From Alitta virens (lineage: Eukaryota; Annelida; Polychaeta; Phyllodocida; Nereididae): a stretch of 64,000 nucleotides of DNA. The translations under genes were made by a program, and so were the position numbers. The notes below the pieces were generated by a model that was not told where the DNA came from, did no database searches, and saw only the letters and a program-made list of their open reading frames with translations. The stretch lies in contig OW028583.1 of assembly GCA_932294295.1 (NCBI GenBank), forward strand, positions 771,501 to 835,500, read 5' to 3'. Shown here in pieces: positions 39,201-46,484 of this stretch. Position 1 is the stretch's first letter; each line of letters opens with the position of its first letter.

Positions 39201-42200
39201 TTCTCCTGGAAGCCGTCGAGTCTCTCGTGCAATTCGTCCACTAATTGGCTGTACCCGCCGAGTCACCCTTAGAACCCGTCGAGTCACCCGTAGAACCCAT
39301 CGAGTCACCCGTCGGATAATGCCCCGCCCCTTTTTGCCGCCAGAATCCGTCGCCAACCCGGAGAAAAAGCCTCTTACATAACCGTTATGTAATACTACGG
39401 GTTCCCTACGGCAAAACTGGGTATGTGAGACCTAGGCTTTAAATTCCGAGGCAGAACTCCAACACTATTGTATACATTGATATAATTTGGTATCTTATTA
39501 GTCTGTATGGCCAAGTTGTGACTTTTGATAGTCTCATTGACATGTCTCAACTTTGTTTTAAGGATTTGGGAAAACATTTTTACAAATTATTCTGCTTTTC
39601 CTAAGCAGTATCGGACACTACTGCACCTACATGCTTTGTTATTATTATGTCTTAAATATTTTATTTGTGCCTTTTGGTGTCCTTATGGCCATAAATACTA
39701 CAGAATATTGTGAAAAATTCATGTTTTCTAAAACCTGTATCAACTGGGTCTCACCTACTTGTGTACCTAAAACACAGGTTATTTGTCCTTTAAAATGTCT
39801 ATATCCTAATACTTTCAATTTCAAAGCTTCATTTTGACATATATTTCCCTTTCTTTTTATAATTGTGGCAATTTGTGTTGTTCGCTACATTTCATAACCC
39901 CTGATGTCACATGCTAGCAAAATTTGCCAATTAAATATTTAATATGCCCCTCATTATAATTCTGCCCATGACATAAACACATGCATTCATCACACACGTT
40001 TTTTCAGATGAATATTTAATTATATCAATAAAAAGATACAGACAATCAAATTATTATACTATTATATACACTTTTGACACTTCATTTTGACATACATTTC
40101 ACAATTCTATAATTATGGAAAATATGCATTAGTAAAAAATTGTGTTGTTTGCTACATTTCCTAAACCCTGGTACTCTTTTGTTTGCAATGATATCACACA
40201 TTTTTGAAGAAGTAAATGTACCTATACATAAATGTTTTTAAATTTGTCTTGATGAATTACAAATATTCTTTGTATTTAAGACATATGCAGGGAAAATCCC
40301 TTTTTTCTAAACCTCTGCATCCCAACTACTATCATACCTACATACACGCCATCATCCCAACTATCATACCTACATACATGCCATCATCCCAACTATCATA
40401 CCTACATACACGCCATCATCCCAACTATCATACCTACATACACGCCATCATCCCAACTATCATAACTACATACACGCCATCATCCCAACTATCATACCTA
40501 CATACACGCCATCATCCCAAATATCATACCTACATACACACCATCATCCCAACTATCATACCTACATACACGCCATCATCCCAACTATCATACCTACATA
40601 CACACCATCATCCCAACTATCATACCTACATACACGCCATCATCCCAACTATCATACCTACATACACACCATCATCCCAACTATCATACCTACATACACG
40701 CCATCAGTCAGAGCAAGGCACAGGTAATTTAATGACTGTGCCCCCCCCCCCCCCCCTAAAAGATTTCTGGATCCACCGCTGACTGGTGTGATATTAGTCA
40801 TAATTTGATGAGATTTAAATTGACAAGCAAAAGAAATTAACATCTAAAAAAAAGTGATTAATGGCAGTCTGGAAAATAGAAAGATGGATTGCGGAATAAC
40901 TTCTTTGCAATTGAGACATTGATGTTGGAGTCCATGGAGTAAATGTGTACCATGGTGTGGACTCCAAGTAGTGTTATCATCTCATCATTACGTCTGCCCC
41001 TGACAGCTTGTCATATAAGCTAACTGAGCTTCAGACCCACTACTTAGCATTCACACATTAGAAATCAGTAAATGAATTGATAATATATTTACAAAACAAT
41101 TTGAAATGCCTTGATTCACAAAAATGTTACGAACTTAGAAATTGTCTGACACTATTTCTTATGGATCGCCTACAGCATAATTAATAAATATTTCCTTTTT
41201 CAATTCATTTTATCAATTTTTTTATTATCATTCACATTTTCTCAGCCACTTGTTTATGTTTAAAAATTGTGAGTGATTTGTCAGCTATCCCATGTTGGCC
41301 AGATTTACTAATGTATTTATGTACTATTAATTTAAATATACATTTTACAATAGATTTTTTCTTTAATAGATTTTTAATTTTACATACTTATCGATTTCCA
41401 ATATTTCCATTTCTTATCTAAATTAATACTTTAATTTTTATAAACATTTAATTTTTTTAATTTAATATGTACAGGGATTGCGATTTATAAATGAATAAAA
41501 TAATAATAATAATTGAAAATATGTTCATATGATATGTACATAAATATTATTATAAATATTAAATAACAGCAATAATACAACGAAACGTGTCCCATAACCC
41601 CCCTGTGTAGAAGAATCACCTGCAGCAATTTACCCTCTACTAAACACCCTGTCTTAAACAACCACATTCATCAATTGATTCAATTCCCTTGGGTGCCCAC
41701 CTAACACACGTTCGACTGTAATGTCCATCTCCACTGTTCTCTGCCTGGTCAGCGCAGTGCACCATGGGAGTTGGGTATAACCCTTTTTAAGGAAACAGGG
41801 TGAGTCCTCATTGGCTGAATTGGTTTAATGGCCACCCTGAAGCCAATTCCCAGCAAATTGAAATGCAGTCGACTTCATTACGCGCCCACCAGGAGACACT
41901 CGGGGCCATTCTCGTCTCATCCTCTAAACCCAACAACGACTCTGACCTCTCTCTGCCTCTGATGGCTCTCCCTGCTATTTTGTCACTCTCACTGCCCAGT
42001 TTTTACTCCTATTGCCCAAACTTCTCTTTTCAATACAAAGGCCCCTGCTGCTTGAGCCCTTTAAAATACACGTAAATATAATAATATTCTTCTCTTGATG
42101 TCCTGATTTTACTCTCACTGCCTCTACTCTGTTCTCACCAATTGCTTTTACTCTCACTGCCCTTTTGCTATGAATTCTAACTGCCCAATTTTCTGCTCTC

Positions 42201-45200
42201 ACTGCCTTTATTTTGCTTTCCCTGTCCAGATTTTACTCTCACTGCCCTTATTTTGCTCTTAATGACCTGCTATTTTACTCTCACTGCCCTTATTCTGTTC
42301 TCACCAATTGCTTTTACTCTCCCTGCCATTTGCTATGAATTCTAACTGCCCAATTTTCTGCTCTCACTGCCTTTATTTTTGCTTTCCCTGTCCAGATTTT
42401 ACTCTCACTGCCCTGCTATTTTACTCTTACTGCCCTTATTCTGTTCAAACCAATTGTTTTTACTCTCACTGCCCTTATGCTATTCTCACTGTCCATTTTT
42501 CTGCTCTCACTGCCCTTATTTTGCTCTAACTGCCCTGCTTTTATACTCTCACTGCCCCATTGTCATTCTCACTGCCCTTATTCTGCTCAACCTGCCCTCT
42601 CACTGTCTCATCCTTCATCTTAAAAGTATCTGCTTCTTACTTGAGTCATCTCTTTGCTTTATGTTGCGGAGTCAATTCTGAGCCAAGTTAAAAATAAAAT
42701 AAAATAAAAAGATGAAGAAAGAATGAAATTAATTCTGCTCTTTTGCAATTATTAACTGACTATATTCAATACAACCAGGTGAGGTTTTGCTCAAAGTACC
42801 CAACTATTATTATCGATCTACTGAACTGGAAATTGAATTCGGGACCTGACTATCATATCAGTTATGGACCTGAACCATTAGGCCCCCCAGCCGCAACTAC
42901 ATATTCTACATCACAACCACTATTTAACACTACTTTGACTCTGGCTGTTTTGCCCATGTTATGAGCATTGTACATGAAAAACATGACAGTTGCAATGTTA
43001 TTGATAACCTATAGTCCCCCCCCCCCCTTGCCCCAGCATAGCTCCGCTCATAGCTGGACTAGGGCAGCTCGAAATACCAGCTAGAAGCTCCTGAGGAATA
43101 TTTACGAAGATAATAAACGTCTGAAACACACAGCACAGAAAATGTATACCCTCCCCACACTAACTATTTACTCTTTAGACTAACTCTTTACTCTTAAGAC
43201 TAATTCTTTACTCTTGAGACTAACTCTTAACTCTTTAGACTAACTCTTAACTCTTTAAACTAACTCTTTAGACTAACTCTTTACTCTTTAGACTAACTCT
43301 TAACTCTTTAAACTAACTCTTAACTCTTTAGACTAACTCTTAACTCTTTAGACTAACTATTTACTCTTAAGACTAATTCTTTACTCTTTAGACTAACTCT
43401 TAACTCTTTAGACTAACTCTTAACTCTTTAAACTAACTCTTTAGACTAACTCTTTACTCTTTAGACTAACTCTTAACTCTTTAAACTAACTCTTAACTCT
43501 TTAGACTAACTCTTAACTCTTTAGACTAACTATTTACTCTTTAGACTAACTCTTAACTCCTTAGACTAACTCCTAACTCTTTAGACTAACTCTTATCTCT
43601 TTAGATTAACTCCTAACTCTTTAGACTAACTCTTAACTCTTTAGACTAGCTCCTAACTCTGTATTTGATATATTTCTTAGTGCTAAAAGGTTTAGTCTAC
43701 TTTGGTATTATCAACAACAGGTCGATTTGCAGGTTTGCAGAAAATGTAAGGTATTTAATGATACTCAGGAAAAATGTATTTTGCTAACCTTTTGCCATTG
43801 ACAATCATATGTGCGCAATGACTGACGGTGTCATGTAGTGGGGACATGCTTAGACTAGAATATGACAAATCATTAGAATACCTACATAACATAACTTGTT
43901 AGCTGAAATGATATCAAATGGCAATATCATTCATTCTAAACAGAGTCAAAATGTACATGGTGTCTATGCTGAGGCGAGTAAAAAATCCCATCCATGCGGT
44001 AAATGTGTAACATGGGTGGACTCCTCCTCCTCCTCTCTCTCACCTCATCAATCAACCCTCGATAGCGGCAAGAACTTGCTGTAGAGGGCTGCACTTTCCA
44101 TATCTATCTATCTATCTATCTGTCTATCTATCAATCTATCTATCTACCTATCTATCTCTCTATCTATCTCTATCTATCTAAAAAGTTAGTCAAATTGTCT
44201 AAAATATTGATAATTTTGATGAAAAAAAATATTGGGACCTAAATGGTATTTAAAACCACACCTAAGAAGCCAAAAAAAAAAAGCACAAAAAAAAACAACA
44301 CCAAGAAACCTTCAGATGTAGACTGTAAACCTCTTGGTATATGTTATTTTTTGCTCAAGCTTGTTGGCAAAACTTAAGTCTGGTCGAATGTTTGAAAAGC
44401 GTTAATTTGGTGTCATTGCTGTGTGGCTATTTCCGTAGCAGACATAATGATGACATGACAAGTTTGTTATTAAAATACACCCGGATGTAGCTTTAAATAA
44501 TTGTATTTAATTAGTTATACCACTAATTAAACAGTTACAAGCTGCCAGGCTGCCACCTGCCCTAAATCAAGGTAACTATGTAGCTGTTGGCTGAAAACTA
44601 TAAATAAAGTGCCAAATAATAATTAAATATATCAAAATTTTCACGTAAATTTATATTCAGCTAACAACAGTGTTGTCTATGCCAATTTGTTGACTTCATT
44701 GGAGCTGACCTTTTAGCTAGTTAAGGCTTAATTTGGCTTCTAAAAGCTATAGGTAACACTATCTAGTCTAGACAGCTGTAATTGTCTAGCTTTAGACAGC
44801 TACAGTCGAACGTTCTTGATATTAAGTAGGACTGTATTTTTACAAGTAAACAACAGAAAATGTTATTTTATGCAAAAATTCTGTGAAATTATCCCATAAT
44901 GCTATGAGCACGTCTGGTGCAGTTGATAGCGACTAATAATTTCAAACATTACAGTTCCAGAACATGTAGTCGATGGCAACATGGCATGAAAATCAGTTGC
45001 TGAACATGTTATTAATGTTGATAAGACATGCGAGAATTCTGAAGCACACAAAACACAGGGCTATAGTTAATAAATTGGCTATTAATAGCCTCTCTACCCC
45101 CCCCCCCCCCCTCTTACTCATATTTGCAGTAGAAAATATCAATAATGAATTAAAAACCAACCCCCCCTGCTCATATTTGCAGTAGAATAATTCAATAATG

Positions 45201-46446
45201 AATTAAAAACCAACCCCCCCCCCCCGCTCATATTTGCAGTAGAATAAATCAATAATGAATTAAAAACCAACCCCCCTGCTCATATTTGCAGTAGAATAAA
45301 TCAATAATGAATTAAAAACCAACCCCCCTGCTCATATTTGCAGTAGAATAAATCAATAATGAATTAAAAACCAACCTCCCCCCTGCTCATATTTGCAGTA
45401 GAATAAATCAATAATGAATTAAAAACCAACCCCCCCCCCCCCCCCCCCGCTCATATTTGCAGTAGAATAAATCAATAATGAATTAAAAACCAACCTCCCC
45501 CCTGCTCATATTTGCAGTCGAATAAATCAATAATGAATTAAAAACCAATCCCTGCTCATATTTGCAGTCGAATAAGTTAATAATGAATTAAAAACCATCA
45601 AATTTCCTTCATTATTTTATTTATAATTATTTATTAATGAATATATTTTACTGTAAACTTATCTAACATAGAAGTGTTCAGATAATTTTGTACTGCCATG
45701 TTTATGATGATAGGACAAGTAAATAGTATAAAGTGTTCAGAAACTACAAATAGCTTTATTATCTCCCTAACGTTGTTATATGTTAGTTTTGACTAGCAGA
45801 AATAAAACATAGGCAGTTTATCTGGTCTGTCAACGGATATGACTCTAAATATTTTTGGTTTATATCACTTTCAGCATCTCCAAGCTTGTTATGCAATATT
45901 GTGTGCAATGGATGCTGGATGCACTAGAAAAACATCTGAAATATATTATATAATTGCAAATTATCACTTTCGGGTGAGTTTTAGCACCCAATTAATCATT
46001 ACAGTATGTTTCTAGTCGAAGCATGAAGTTAATTTATTTCTGTAGTATCCATGAGAAAGTGCAAAAAGTCTAAATTTGATTGTTTTAAATTCATTACTGA
46101 TTTACTTTACAGCCCAAAAAAACTTGTATCATTGGCAAATATGGGTATAAGGAAATGATTTAAGGTATATTCCAATCACAAATGGCAATATATTGCAGAT
46201 AATATAATATATGTAGATAATATTTATAATATAGATGAAATAGGAACAGAAAGTCAGTCGGTCAGTCAGCTAGTCAGTCAGTCAGCACGTCAGTTAGTCA
46301 GTCAGTAAGTCAGTAAGTCAGTAAGTCAGTCAGTCAGTCAGTCAGCTAGTCAGCTAGTTAGTCAGTCACCTAGTCAGTCAGTCACCTAGTCAGCTAGTAA
46401 GTCAGTCAGTCAGTCAGTCAGTCAGTCAGCCAATGGAACAATATAC

Positions 46447-46484
<38 letters not shown>

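Noticed and set aside
40216..40782. 188-residue frame rich in [10 protein letters not shown]
   Set aside because: Read-through of a 32-bp minisatellite cycling through three frames.
43149..43665. CRISPR-like periodic array (also 40318-40706 and 18426-19280)
   Set aside because: Contiguous tandem units without unique spacers, in an animal genome.
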